From an uncultured bacterium (GTDB lineage: Bacteria; Patescibacteriota; Microgenomatia; UBA1400; PJMF01), in assembly GCA_903959355.1 (NCBI GenBank), contig CAJBWJ010000039.1, forward strand, positions 1 through 8,832: DNA of 8,832 nucleotides. Direction: 5' to 3'. Shown one piece after another: positions 1-6,428 of the stretch (its first letter is position 1; the number at the start of each line of letters is the position of its first letter). Both the position numbers and the translations under genes were made by a program. Below the pieces are notes generated by a model. The model was not told the DNA's origin. It searched no databases and saw only the letters and a list, made by a program, of their open reading frames with translations.

Positions 1-1027
1 GGTTGCTTAATTTACCGAGAATATTCCAACGCATAGAGGAAAGAATTAGAATAACAAAAATAATAGCGATCATACTCGGCACATTGTAAAAATAACTAAT
101 AGGTAGAAATATGCTAAGTAAAATAGCTGGCATTAAAAAAACCACATCCATTCTTTCGAAAAGTTTTTTTCTAATTAAAACATGTAGCAGTTGTACGGAA
201 ATTAAAGATAAGAAAGCTAAGATGTAGCCAATATTTTTTTCACTCACAGAAAGATCGACCAAAGCAAAATTTTTAAAGCTAAGTACTATCGGCCAAGTAA
301 AAGAACCAACTAAAATATAAAAAAGTGAAATATCTCTGGCTTGCTTGTTTTTGAACAATTCTTTAAAGCCCATTTTGGTTTGGAGTAAATAATTACGCAA
401 AGTAAATTTTTCGCTATCAATGTCTGGTTCAATAAATTGAAGTGAAATAAGTCCAGCTAATAAGAAAGATAAGGCTGTGAGCATTGCTGGCAGATGATGA
501 TATTTCTCATAAACCAAGCCACCAACTATGGTTGCAAAAACTATGCTGAAATTAAAAATAATTTGATTAGTATTATAAATTTCGCTAAATTTTTCTTCTT
601 TTTTATTTTGTTTGAGAGTATCAAAAACTAGTGCTTCCAAAGAGCCACTAAGTAGAGCGTCGGCAAGTCCAAAACAAAGACTAGCGACTATAAAAATCGA
701 GAAATTATTGGCGTAAGCAAATAGAGACCAAGCGAAAGCGCTCAAGAAAAAAGAAATGCCAATACTGATCTTTCTACCTACTAAATCGGCTAACGCTCCA
801 GTTGGAAGTTCTAGTAATAAACCACTTAATAGAATAATCATGTCGAGGATGGCTACTTGAGTGAAAGTGATATATTTGAGTTCCATAGAAACCCAAACTG
901 GCACGATGAAATACATAGAACGAAAAATAGCTAAGACTTTTAAATAAAAAACATTATTTAAATATAAATCTTCATTGTGATTGCCGGTTTTTTGAGGAAA
1001 TGCAAAGATTTTTCCTAAATTGAACAT
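1..1027 (-). CDS. MFS transporter, N-terminal part (C-terminus beyond the window edge)
   Basis: I translated this frame by hand from an ATG at 1025-1027; it stays open to the window edge, giving 342 residues without a stop. The protein is very hydrophobic, with roughly nine or ten candidate membrane helices starting near residue 28. The loop after the second helix reads ELPTGALADLVGRK (residues 73-86), which matches the major facilitator superfamily motif A (GxLaDrxGrk), so a secondary transporter in the cytoplasmic membrane is well supported. A drug/metabolite exporter type is likely from the LELPTGALAD context, but no substrate can be read. A polar central loop (about residues 200-230) separates the two six-helix halves, as usual. 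The start is supported by an extended -10 element six bases upstream. It lies 54 bases downstream of the SAH hydrolase gene in the same direction, so it has its own promoter but could also receive read-through. Confidence 0.87.
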   Translation of the reverse strand, partial: MFNLGKIFAFPQKTGNHNEDLYLNNVFYLKVLAIFRSMYFIVPVWVSMELKYITFTQVAILDMIILLSGLLLELPTGALADLVGRKISIGISFFLSAFAWSLFAYANNFSIFIVASLCFGLADALLSGSLEALVFDTLKQNKKEEKFSEIYNTNQIIFNFSIVFATIVGGLVYEKYHHLPAMLTALSFLLAGLISLQFIEPDIDSEKFTLRNYLLQTKMGFKELFKNKQARDISLFYILVGSFTWPIVLSFKNFALVDLSVSEKNIGYILAFLSLISVQLLHVLIRKKLFERMDVVFLMPAILLSIFLPISYFYNVPSMIAIIFVILILSSMRWNILGKLSN

Positions 1028-1033
1028 TCGGTA

Positions 1034-1042
1034 ATTTTAGCA
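1034..1042 (-). promoter_or_regulatory. Extended -10 promoter element of the MFS gene
   Basis: Read on the minus strand this is TGCTAAAAT, a TGn extension followed by a TAAAAT hexamer, with only six bases before the ATG. Transcription starting about seven bases after the hexamer would begin at the start codon, predicting a leaderless mRNA. No convincing -35 hexamer or Shine-Dalgarno is seen. Confidence 0.5.
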
Positions 1043-1081
1043 GAAACAGACCTTTTTTACTTGAGAGCGTTTGTTATGTCA

Positions 1082-2386
1082 TTAATAGCGATAATGATCA
1101 GCTTTGAATGGTCCAGCTTTTTTAACTCCAAGATACTCAGCTTGTTCTCCTGAAAGCTTGGTCAAATGCACGCCAATTTGTTCTAGGTGCAAAGCAGCGA
1201 CTTTTTCATCTAAATATTTTGGCAGGAAATAAACTCCCACTTCATGCTTCTTAGTGAACAGTTCAATTTGAGCTAAAACTTGATTGCTAAAAGAATTGGA
1301 CATCACGAAAGAAGGATGACCAGTAGCACAACCAAGATTAACTAGACGTCCTTCAGCTAAAAGAATTAGACGGTGACCATCAGGAAAAGTGTAGATATCA
1401 ACTTGTGGTTTGATTTGTTTTTTCTTAATGCCTTTATATTTATTTAATTCGTTGACTTGAATTTCAATATCGAAGTGGCCAATGTTACAAACAATGGCAG
1501 CATCTTTCATTTTGGCCATGTGCTCAATGCGGATAATATCTTTACAGCCGGTGGCGGTGACAAAAATATCGACTTCTTTGATGATTTCTTCAATTCTTTT
1601 AACCTCGTAACCTTCCATAGCTGCTTGCAGAGCACAAATTGGATCGACTTCACTGACGATGACGCGAGCTCCGTTATTACGCAGCGAAGCGGCACTACCT
1701 TTTCCCACATCGCCAAAGCCAGCGACAAAAGCCACTTTGCCAGCGATCATCACATCAGTGGCGCGGCGAATGCCGTCAACCAAAGACTCACGACAACCAT
1801 AAAGATTATCGAATTTAGATTTAGTCACGCTGTCGTTGACGTTAATGGCAGGAACTTTGAGTTTATTTTCCTTGAGCATTTGATAAAGTTTGTGTACCCC
1901 GGTAGTAGTTTCTTCAGAGACGCCTTTGATTTCTGTGAGGAATTGTGGGAATTTTTCGTGGACAAAAGCAGTCAGATCACCACCATCATCTAGGATCATA
2001 TTTGGGCCAATGACTTTGCCTTTGGAATCAGTAAATTGCAAAGTTTGTTCGGTGGTCCACCAATACTCTTTTTCAGTTTCACCCTTCCAAGCAAAAACAG
2101 GAATGCCGGCAGCGGCAATCGCAGCAGCAGCATGATCTTGGGTGGAGAAAATATTGCAAGAAGCCCAACGCACTTTAGCACCTAGAGCGACCAAGGTTTC
2201 AATTAAGACTGCGGTTTGAATGGTCATGTGCAGTGAACCGGCAATACGAGCCCCTTTGAGCGGTTTTTGCTTTTCGTATTCGCTACGAATGGCCATTAAT
2301 CCTGGCATTTCTTTTTGAGCCAGCTCAATTTCCATTCTGCCCCAATCAGCTAATTTGATGTCTTTAATTTTGTAATCTTTTGTCAT
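1082..2386 (-). CDS. ahcY: Adenosylhomocysteinase (S-adenosyl-L-homocysteine hydrolase)
   Basis: This cytosolic enzyme reversibly hydrolyses S-adenosylhomocysteine, the inhibitory by-product of methyltransferases, to adenosine and homocysteine, using bound NAD. The 434-residue protein is full length and close to the human-type length. Visible hallmarks are [15 protein letters not shown] (51-65), the signature [15 protein letters not shown] (76-90), [12 protein letters not shown] with the catalytic lysine and aspartate (K189, D193), the NAD-binding loop GFGDVGKG (223-230), the GHFD motif (303-306), and the C-terminal KADHYRY tail, which in this family completes the NAD site of the neighbouring subunit. 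The N-terminal LADWG...EMPGLM matches family proteins, so the ATG at 2384-2386 is right; GAGGAAA lies just upstream. The start overlaps the end of the kinase gene by 23 bases, placing it last in a three-gene operon. Confidence 0.98.
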   Translation of the reverse strand: MTKDYKIKDIKLADWGRMEIELAQKEMPGLMAIRSEYEKQKPLKGARIAGSLHMTIQTAVLIETLVALGAKVRWASCNIFSTQDHAAAAIAAAGIPVFAWKGETEKEYWWTTEQTLQFTDSKGKVIGPNMILDDGGDLTAFVHEKFPQFLTEIKGVSEETTTGVHKLYQMLKENKLKVPAINVNDSVTKSKFDNLYGCRESLVDGIRRATDVMIAGKVAFVAGFGDVGKGSAASLRNNGARVIVSEVDPICALQAAMEGYEVKRIEEIIKEVDIFVTATGCKDIIRIEHMAKMKDAAIVCNIGHFDIEIQVNELNKYKGIKKKQIKPQVDIYTFPDGHRLILLAEGRLVNLGCATGHPSFVMSNSFSNQVLAQIELFTKKHEVGVYFLPKYLDEKVAALHLEQIGVHLTKLSGEQAEYLGVKKAGPFKADHYRY

Positions 2387-3317
2387 AAGTTTCCTCGTAT
2401 CTTTGTTTAATTTTTGACCAGTCTAATTGATGATTTTGCGTGCCGTTTTCTTGTACTGCAAATGAAGCGACAATGCAAGCTAGCTCGACCGCAGTCGCGG
2501 TTTTCCACGCATGAGCATAAGCATAAAGGAAGCCAGCGCGGAAGGCATCGCCAGCACCGGTTGGATCAAGGACTTTTCCTAGTTTGACTCCGGAGATTAA
2601 TTGTTCTTGGTGATTATTAGATTTTTCATAAAATTTAGCGCCATTTTTACCAAGAGTAATGATGCATAAATCTGTCTTGGCAATAATTTCTTCTGCGCTT
2701 AAATTAATTTTTTGTGCCAATAAAGACATTTCATATTCATTGAGAATCAGAATTGAAGCAGCTTCTATTCCGGCAGCTAAATCGTTGGCAGCGAGATTAG
2801 TAATTTGTTGACCTGGATCATACAAAAGTTTGATAGCAAATGTTTGACACTCTTGCACTTGTCTAGCCATAGCTTGTGGATTATGAGCGGAAATGACGGC
2901 GAAAATATTTTCTTTTTCCGTGGCAAATTGAGAAAAATTAAGTGAGTCGGCATCACTCATCGCTCCTTCGTAGAATCCACCAATCTGATTTTCTTTACCA
3001 TCATTAAGAACGCTAAAAGTGGCAGTGGGGAGTTGGCTAAAATGTACCAAGCTCGTATCGACGCCAATTTTATTTAATTTATCAATGTAAGCTTCTGCAT
3101 CTTTGCCCGCACTAACCAGAAGAACAGGTTTTTCTCCAAGAGCAGCGAGCGAATAGGCAATGTTGCCAGCAATGCCACCATTGGAACGAGTTAGTTTTTC
3201 TACTAAAACTGAAAATGAAATTTTATCTAAATGATCTTTTTGAATCAGTTCGCTAAAAGACCCAGAGAAACTCATAATTTGATCGATGGCTAAAGATCCA
3301 CTAAGAATTATTTTCAT
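2364..3317 (-). CDS. PfkB/ribokinase-family sugar or nucleoside kinase, probably adenosine kinase
   Basis: The 317-residue protein is a typical PfkB-family kinase. The N-terminal strand [15 protein letters not shown] leads to the substrate-side GG motif ([16 protein letters not shown], 46-61). ITLGKNGA (220-227) and the signature [13 protein letters not shown] (251-263) form the anion hole and carry the catalytic aspartate, D257. ATP-dependent phosphorylation is therefore secure, but the substrate cannot be read from these motifs. Because the next gene makes adenosine from SAH, I infer adenosine kinase (adenosine to AMP), which would pull SAH hydrolysis forward and salvage the purine; a broader nucleoside kinase or a sugar kinase are the alternatives. 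The ATG at 3315-3317 lies 17 bases inside the end of the radical SAM gene and is preceded by an A/T-rich run with no Shine-Dalgarno, suggesting translational coupling. Its own end overlaps ahcY by 23 bases. Confidence 0.93.
   Translation of the reverse strand: MKIILSGSLAIDQIMSFSGSFSELIQKDHLDKISFSVLVEKLTRSNGGIAGNIAYSLAALGEKPVLLVSAGKDAEAYIDKLNKIGVDTSLVHFSQLPTATFSVLNDGKENQIGGFYEGAMSDADSLNFSQFATEKENIFAVISAHNPQAMARQVQECQTFAIKLLYDPGQQITNLAANDLAAGIEAASILILNEYEMSLLAQKINLSAEEIIAKTDLCIITLGKNGAKFYEKSNNHQEQLISGVKLGKVLDPTGAGDAFRAGFLYAYAHAWKTATAVELACIVASFAVQENGTQNHQLDWSKIKQRYEETYDKRLQN
2390..2396 (-). promoter_or_regulatory. Shine-Dalgarno of the SAH hydrolase gene
   Basis: On the minus strand this reads GAGGAAA, followed by CTT and then the ATG. 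It is the only strong ribosome binding site I see in the window, and it sits inside the 3' coding end of the upstream kinase gene. It supports the chosen ahcY start and independent re-initiation in the overlap. Confidence 0.75.
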
Positions 3318-4224
3318 ATTTTTTTATTTTTAAATTGTCGGTTAGGCCACAAACAAAATCTTTTTCTACGCAGCCCAAGCACTTATTATTGTAATTTTTA
3401 TGATCCCAAATTGCCAGGCGATTTTTTAAATTATTGATTAGTTCCTCTGAGTCAGTCGTGATGCTTCCAAGTGGAGTGATACCTTCGCAACAACCGTAAA
3501 CTTGGCCATTAGACATGAGTGAAATTTGATAGCAACCAAGATTTTGTGGGGGGAAGGTTTGTTTGGTTTTCATTAACCCGTTGATTTCTTGTGAGCTCAA
3601 AAATTCAAAGCCTTTGACGGTGCCTAGAATGTTAGAAATTGGATGGGCTTTTAAATAAGTTCTAGGTTTACGTGGATGATAAGTGATTTCCATTTTTTTG
3701 CCACAGATTGTTGCTAGAGCTTCTTCAAATTGTGGAATTTGCTCTAAATTTTCTTTGGTGACGATAGAAAAAATTTCCGTGTGAAAACCAAGAACGATGG
3801 CTTTTTTAAGTAAGTCTGTACTTTTGGCAAAATTACCAATGCCGCGATTTTGATCATGGTAATCTTTCAAGCCATCCAAGGAAATAATCAGGTTAACCAT
3901 GTTTGGTTCTTTGATTTCTGCCAAACGATCGATGGTGCCATTGCTAATAATTTGAATGAAAATATTTTTAGCTGTCAATTCATTAATCAATTCAACAAAA
4001 TCAGCAAGCAAAAAAACTTCCCCACCACAAAAAGTAATTGATTCGAGCTTTTGGACTTTTTGGTAGCGATCGACAAAATCTAAAATGGCTTCTTTGGAAA
4101 GAACAAATTTGGTTTTTTTGGTGTAGCAAATTTTGCAAGCGAGATTGCATTTTTCCAAAGGATTAATGTAAAGATGTTTGAGAGTATTTTCTAGATGTTG
4201 GCTGATTTTTTTATTCTCCATCAC
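3301..4224 (-). CDS. Radical SAM protein with a C-terminal SPASM-like cysteine cluster
   Basis: This 307-residue protein carries the radical SAM cluster motif CNLACKIC (C26, C30, C33; CxxxCxxC), GGE (67-69, SAM amino-group contact) and ISLDG (114-118), all in order for the partial TIM barrel. The C-terminal third has more cysteines: C231 with G240 and C245-C246, then C282, C285 and C292 (CxxCx6C). This resembles a shortened SPASM/twitch domain that could hold an auxiliary iron-sulfur cluster. Related proteins modify peptides or proteins or make cofactors; the substrate here is unknown and no precursor peptide gene is visible nearby. It is first in the operon with the kinase and ahcY. The start may be the GTG at 4222-4224, seven bases after a -10 element, or the adjacent ATG at 4219-4221 (306 residues); no Shine-Dalgarno is seen for either. 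Confidence 0.92.
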   Translation of the reverse strand: MMENKKISQHLENTLKHLYINPLEKCNLACKICYTKKTKFVLSKEAILDFVDRYQKVQKLESITFCGGEVFLLADFVELINELTAKNIFIQIISNGTIDRLAEIKEPNMVNLIISLDGLKDYHDQNRGIGNFAKSTDLLKKAIVLGFHTEIFSIVTKENLEQIPQFEEALATICGKKMEITYHPRKPRTYLKAHPISNILGTVKGFEFLSSQEINGLMKTKQTFPPQNLGCYQISLMSNGQVYGCCEGITPLGSITTDSEELINNLKNRLAIWDHKNYNNKCLGCVEKDFVCGLTDNLKIKKYENNS

Positions 4225-4231
4225 GAAGCTG

Positions 4232-4240
4232 ATTTTATCA
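4232..4240 (-). promoter_or_regulatory. Extended -10 promoter element of the radical SAM-kinase-ahcY operon
   Basis: On the minus strand this reads TGATAAAAT (TGn plus TAAAAT), followed by seven bases and then GTG-ATG. The expected transcription start falls on or next to the GTG, implying a leaderless operon mRNA. It lies three bases from the -10 hexamer of the divergent gene. Confidence 0.55.
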
Positions 4241-4243
4241 CGC

Positions 4244-4249
4244 TATAAT
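4244..4249 (+). promoter_or_regulatory. -10 promoter element of the riboflavin kinase gene
   Basis: A perfect consensus TATAAT with seven bases between it and the ATG at 4257. No Shine-Dalgarno fits in the gap, so a leaderless transcript is predicted. No good -35 is seen; any -35 would lie in the first codons of the divergent radical SAM gene. Confidence 0.6.
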
Positions 4250-4256
4250 GTAAAAA

Positions 4257-4634
4257 ATGTCAGATCATAAAGCTATTAATGGTGTAGTTATCAGAGGTTT
4301 AGGTAATGGCAAAAGCCAGGCTTTTGCCACAGTCAATTTAGATCCACAGCTTTGGCCAACTAATTTTGCCAAAGGGGTTTATGCGGCTTGGGTTCTGGTG
4401 GCAGGTAAAAAATATAAGGGCGCTCTCTTTTTTGGTCCGAGAAAAGTTCTGCAAGAAGAACAAGATGTTTTAGAAATTCATTTGCTTGATTTTAGAGAAG
4501 ACATTTACGAACAAGAAATCAGTTTTAGCATTGAGAAATTTATTCGAGGAGTTGAAGACTTCTCTTCTTTTGAAGATTTAAAAAATAGAATTGCTTCTGA
4601 TATCTCTGCGGTAGAAAAATCCCTTAGCTATTAA
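4257..4634 (+). CDS. Stand-alone riboflavin kinase (flavokinase domain only)
   Basis: The 125-residue protein matches the C-terminal riboflavin kinase domain of bacterial RibF and lacks the N-terminal FMN adenylyltransferase half. It would phosphorylate riboflavin to FMN in the cytosol. The glycine-rich start GLGNGKSQAFATVNL (14-28) corresponds to the family G-x-G-x-(A/G)-x-x-P-T-A-N motif, keeping the threonine and asparagine (T25, N27) while proline is replaced by alanine. Then come GVYAAWV (40-46), ALFFGPR (56-62), LEIHLLDF (72-79) with the conserved glutamate E73, and DIYEQEISFSIEKFIR (82-97), ending in the usual F-x-S-x-x-x-L-x-x-x-I-x-x-D helix. It is divergent from the radical SAM operon and overlaps the convergent transporter gene by 11 bases. 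The ATG start is supported by the TATAAT box; FAD synthesis would need a separate enzyme not in this window. Confidence 0.88.
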   Translation: MSDHKAINGVVIRGLGNGKSQAFATVNLDPQLWPTNFAKGVYAAWVLVAGKKYKGALFFGPRKVLQEEQDVLEIHLLDFREDIYEQEISFSIEKFIRGVEDFSSFEDLKNRIASDISAVEKSLSY

Positions 4635-5529
4635 TTTTTTTGCCAGTCATTCCAATTTTTCCGACTCTATACATAGCGTACATCAAAACTAGAGCGGCCA
4701 AATATTGGCTAGTGGCTAAGAAATTTTTGTAAAAGACCATGTCAATGACAATGGCCAATAAAGGCAAAGCTAATTCCAGAATAGTGGCGACTTTGGCTTC
4801 TGTTTTTTGCAAACCCTTGTAATAAATAATCATCGCCAACAGGCCGGTACTTAGTGAAATGTAAAGCAAACTTAAGTAATCTTTACTAGTTAACGTGTCG
4901 AGTGCGGCTTGTGAATTTAACAAGAAAACTGCGCCGTAAGCCAAAATAGTGGAGAAATAAAAACGTAAGATGGTGGCACTAACGCTATTTTTCAGTTGAT
5001 TCAAAAGTAGTTTGGATATGGTGGTGCCAAAGCCCCAACAAGCAGCAGCGCCAAGGGCATAAAGAGCGGCGATGGCAGTGGCTGAGCCGGTGCTGAAATT
5101 AACTTGGCCATTTTTGAAAGTTACAAAGAAAACCGCAACAATTGCGAGCAAAGCCCACTTCAGATATTTTTTACTAATTTTTTCTTTAAGAATCAAGCTG
5201 GCACTAATGATGGCAAAAAGTGGTTGGATTTTTTGGATCAAGAAAACCACACTGAAGGAAATGTAATTAATTTTCATGAGGGCGGTGGTGATGAAAAGTG
5301 TTCCAAGAAGACCGCCAAATAGAGCTACGACTAAACTAGTTAACAATAATTTGTAGGTAAATTTTTCTTGCTTGAGATTCTTTATGACAATCGGTAAAAG
5401 AATAAGAGAACCAAGTAAATGTTCATAAAAAACAATGGTGACAGGTGGCAAGTGATAAAGGCCACGACGAACAATGCCATCGAGAGCCCAAAGCGAAGCA
5501 GCTAGAACAATCATTAAAGGACCAGACAT
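4624..5529 (-). CDS. DMT-superfamily (EamA) transporter
   Basis: A 301-residue, strongly hydrophobic protein with about ten membrane helices arranged as two EamA repeats of five, the pattern and length of drug/metabolite transporters. The first repeat opens with an SLWALDGIVRRGL segment (about residues 12-24), and the second with AACWGFGTTISKLLL (about 162-176), the typical W-G-x-x-x-x-x-x-K at the start of each EamA half. It acts in the cytoplasmic membrane; substrates of this family include amino acids, nucleotide sugars and metabolites, and none can be picked here. The ATG at 5527-5529 has no Shine-Dalgarno but has an extended -10 element ten bases upstream, overlapping the stop codon of uppP, so expression could come both from that promoter and from uppP read-through. 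Its stop overlaps that of the convergent riboflavin kinase gene. Confidence 0.9.
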   Translation of the reverse strand: MSGPLMIVLAASLWALDGIVRRGLYHLPPVTIVFYEHLLGSLILLPIVIKNLKQEKFTYKLLLTSLVVALFGGLLGTLFITTALMKINYISFSVVFLIQKIQPLFAIISASLILKEKISKKYLKWALLAIVAVFFVTFKNGQVNFSTGSATAIAALYALGAAACWGFGTTISKLLLNQLKNSVSATILRFYFSTILAYGAVFLLNSQAALDTLTSKDYLSLLYISLSTGLLAMIIYYKGLQKTEAKVATILELALPLLAIVIDMVFYKNFLATSQYLAALVLMYAMYRVGKIGMTGKKINS

Positions 5530-5539
5530 ATTTTCTTAG

Positions 5540-5548
5540 TTTATATCA
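5540..5548 (-). promoter_or_regulatory. Extended -10 promoter element of the EamA transporter gene
   Basis: On the minus strand this reads TGATATAAA (TGn plus TATAAA), ten bases before the ATG at 5527-5529. It overlaps the last codon of uppP. Its position matches the other -10 boxes of the window, but the uppP gene upstream is in the same direction, so co-transcription is an alternative. Confidence 0.4.
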
Positions 5549-6326
5549 CGAGAAAGCTTTGAATCAAAATGAGTCCAAGGATAACTCGATAGATTCCAAA
5601 GTTAATGAGAGTATTTTTTTGAATGAAACTGATGAACCATCTAAGAACTATTAAAGCAACAATGAAGGCAGAGAAAAAGCCAACTAAAAGCAGAATGATT
5701 TCTTGCGATGATATGCTTGTGTTAGATTCTAGCTTCAGAATATCTAGAAGAGCTGCGCTGCAGATAGTAGGCAAAGCCAAAAGAAAAGAATACTTGGCAG
5801 CTTCTTTGCGACTTTGACCCATAGCCATCATGGTTAGAATAACCGCTCCGGATCTAGAAACACCTGGAATAACGGCCATCGCTTGCCCAATACCAATTAG
5901 CATGCTTTGTGACCAGCTAAGGTCTTTTATTTCTTTATCAATTTTATTTTTGTTCTTTTTTAGTTGTAATTCGTAAAGAATAAAAATGATTCCGACAGTA
6001 ACGAAAGCAGTCAACATTAACCAATTGGTTTCAAAAAAGAAATTTTTAATAATGGAATGTAGTAAAAATCCAATAATGGCGGTTGGAATGAAAGATAGGA
6101 TTAGTTTTTTAACTAGCGATCGATCTGTCCACAATTCTTTGCCATATAAAAATAAAACTGCTAAGATTGCTCCAGATTGTATAAAAACCTCAAAAAACTT
6201 TAGAAAATCTGTGTTAGCGATTTGCAAGAATTGACTGGCAAAAATTAAATGAAAAGTAGAAGAGACTGGTAAAAATTCAGTTAATCCTTCAACAATACCA
6301 AGTATAAATGCTTGCCAGATTTGCAT
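5541..6326 (-). CDS. uppP: Undecaprenyl-diphosphatase (UppP/BacA family)
   Basis: This integral membrane enzyme removes a phosphate from undecaprenyl diphosphate to regenerate the lipid carrier for peptidoglycan and other surface glycans. The 261-residue length is normal. Motif 1, GIVEGLTEFLPVSSTFHL (10-27), carries the paired catalytic glutamates (E13, E17), the serines and the histidine (H26). Motif 2, AVIPGVSRSGAVI (151-163), carries the essential S157 and R158. About eight hydrophobic helices are seen. The charged cytoplasmic loop around 121-137 (KKNKNKIDKEIKD) is in the usual place. The ATG at 6324-6326 has an extended -10 element eight bases upstream and no Shine-Dalgarno. Downstream, the EamA transporter gene begins only 11 bases beyond the uppP stop. 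It is divergent from the glycosyltransferase gene, whose product may draw on the same lipid-linked glycan economy. Confidence 0.97.
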   Translation of the reverse strand: MQIWQAFILGIVEGLTEFLPVSSTFHLIFASQFLQIANTDFLKFFEVFIQSGAILAVLFLYGKELWTDRSLVKKLILSFIPTAIIGFLLHSIIKNFFFETNWLMLTAFVTVGIIFILYELQLKKNKNKIDKEIKDLSWSQSMLIGIGQAMAVIPGVSRSGAVILTMMAMGQSRKEAAKYSFLLALPTICSAALLDILKLESNTSISSQEIILLLVGFFSAFIVALIVLRWFISFIQKNTLINFGIYRVILGLILIQSFLVI

Positions 6327-6334
6327 AGAGTTTT

Positions 6335-6343
6335 ATTTTAACA
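6335..6343 (-). promoter_or_regulatory. Extended -10 promoter element of uppP
   Basis: On the minus strand this reads TGTTAAAAT (TGn plus TAAAAT), eight bases before the uppP ATG. It predicts a transcript with zero to two untranslated bases. No clear -35 hexamer is seen. Confidence 0.5.
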
Positions 6344-6382
6344 TCTTTATAAAGTTTGTATTTGCTTGGTCACTTTATCTAC

Positions 6383-6388
6383 TATACT
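6383..6388 (+). promoter_or_regulatory. Possible -10 box of the glycosyltransferase-response regulator pair
   Basis: TATACT is one base from consensus and lies in the region between uppP and the glycosyltransferase. It would give a leader of about 34 bases to the ATG at 6429. CATAAT at 6411-6416 is a competing candidate. No extended TG, no good -35 and no Shine-Dalgarno support either one. Confidence 0.3.
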
Positions 6389-6428
6389 AGAACTTTATCA
6401 ATATATTAGTCATAATCTAAATAGAATC

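Noticed and set aside
1028..1081. Terminator between ahcY and the MFS gene
   Set aside because: I looked for a stem followed by T's on the minus strand and found none. Only the MFS promoter element is supportable there.
1457..1993. A 178-codon open frame on the plus strand
   Set aside because: It lies wholly antisense to ahcY, whose protein is conserved along its length. The translation shows no recognisable domain, and there is no promoter or ribosome site. It is a shadow frame.
4225..4256. SAH or SAM riboswitch upstream of the ahcY operon
   Set aside because: The leader between the radical SAM start and the divergent gene is only 32 bases and is occupied by two -10 elements. No structured RNA fits, and the predicted transcript is leaderless. 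The two internal junctions are overlaps with no leader at all.
6366..6428. TTG start adding 21 residues to the glycosyltransferase
   Set aside because: There is no Shine-Dalgarno, the extra residues are unlike typical starts of the family, and the possible -10 box (6383-6388) would lie within the extended coding region. The ATG at 6429 sits just before the first membrane helix.
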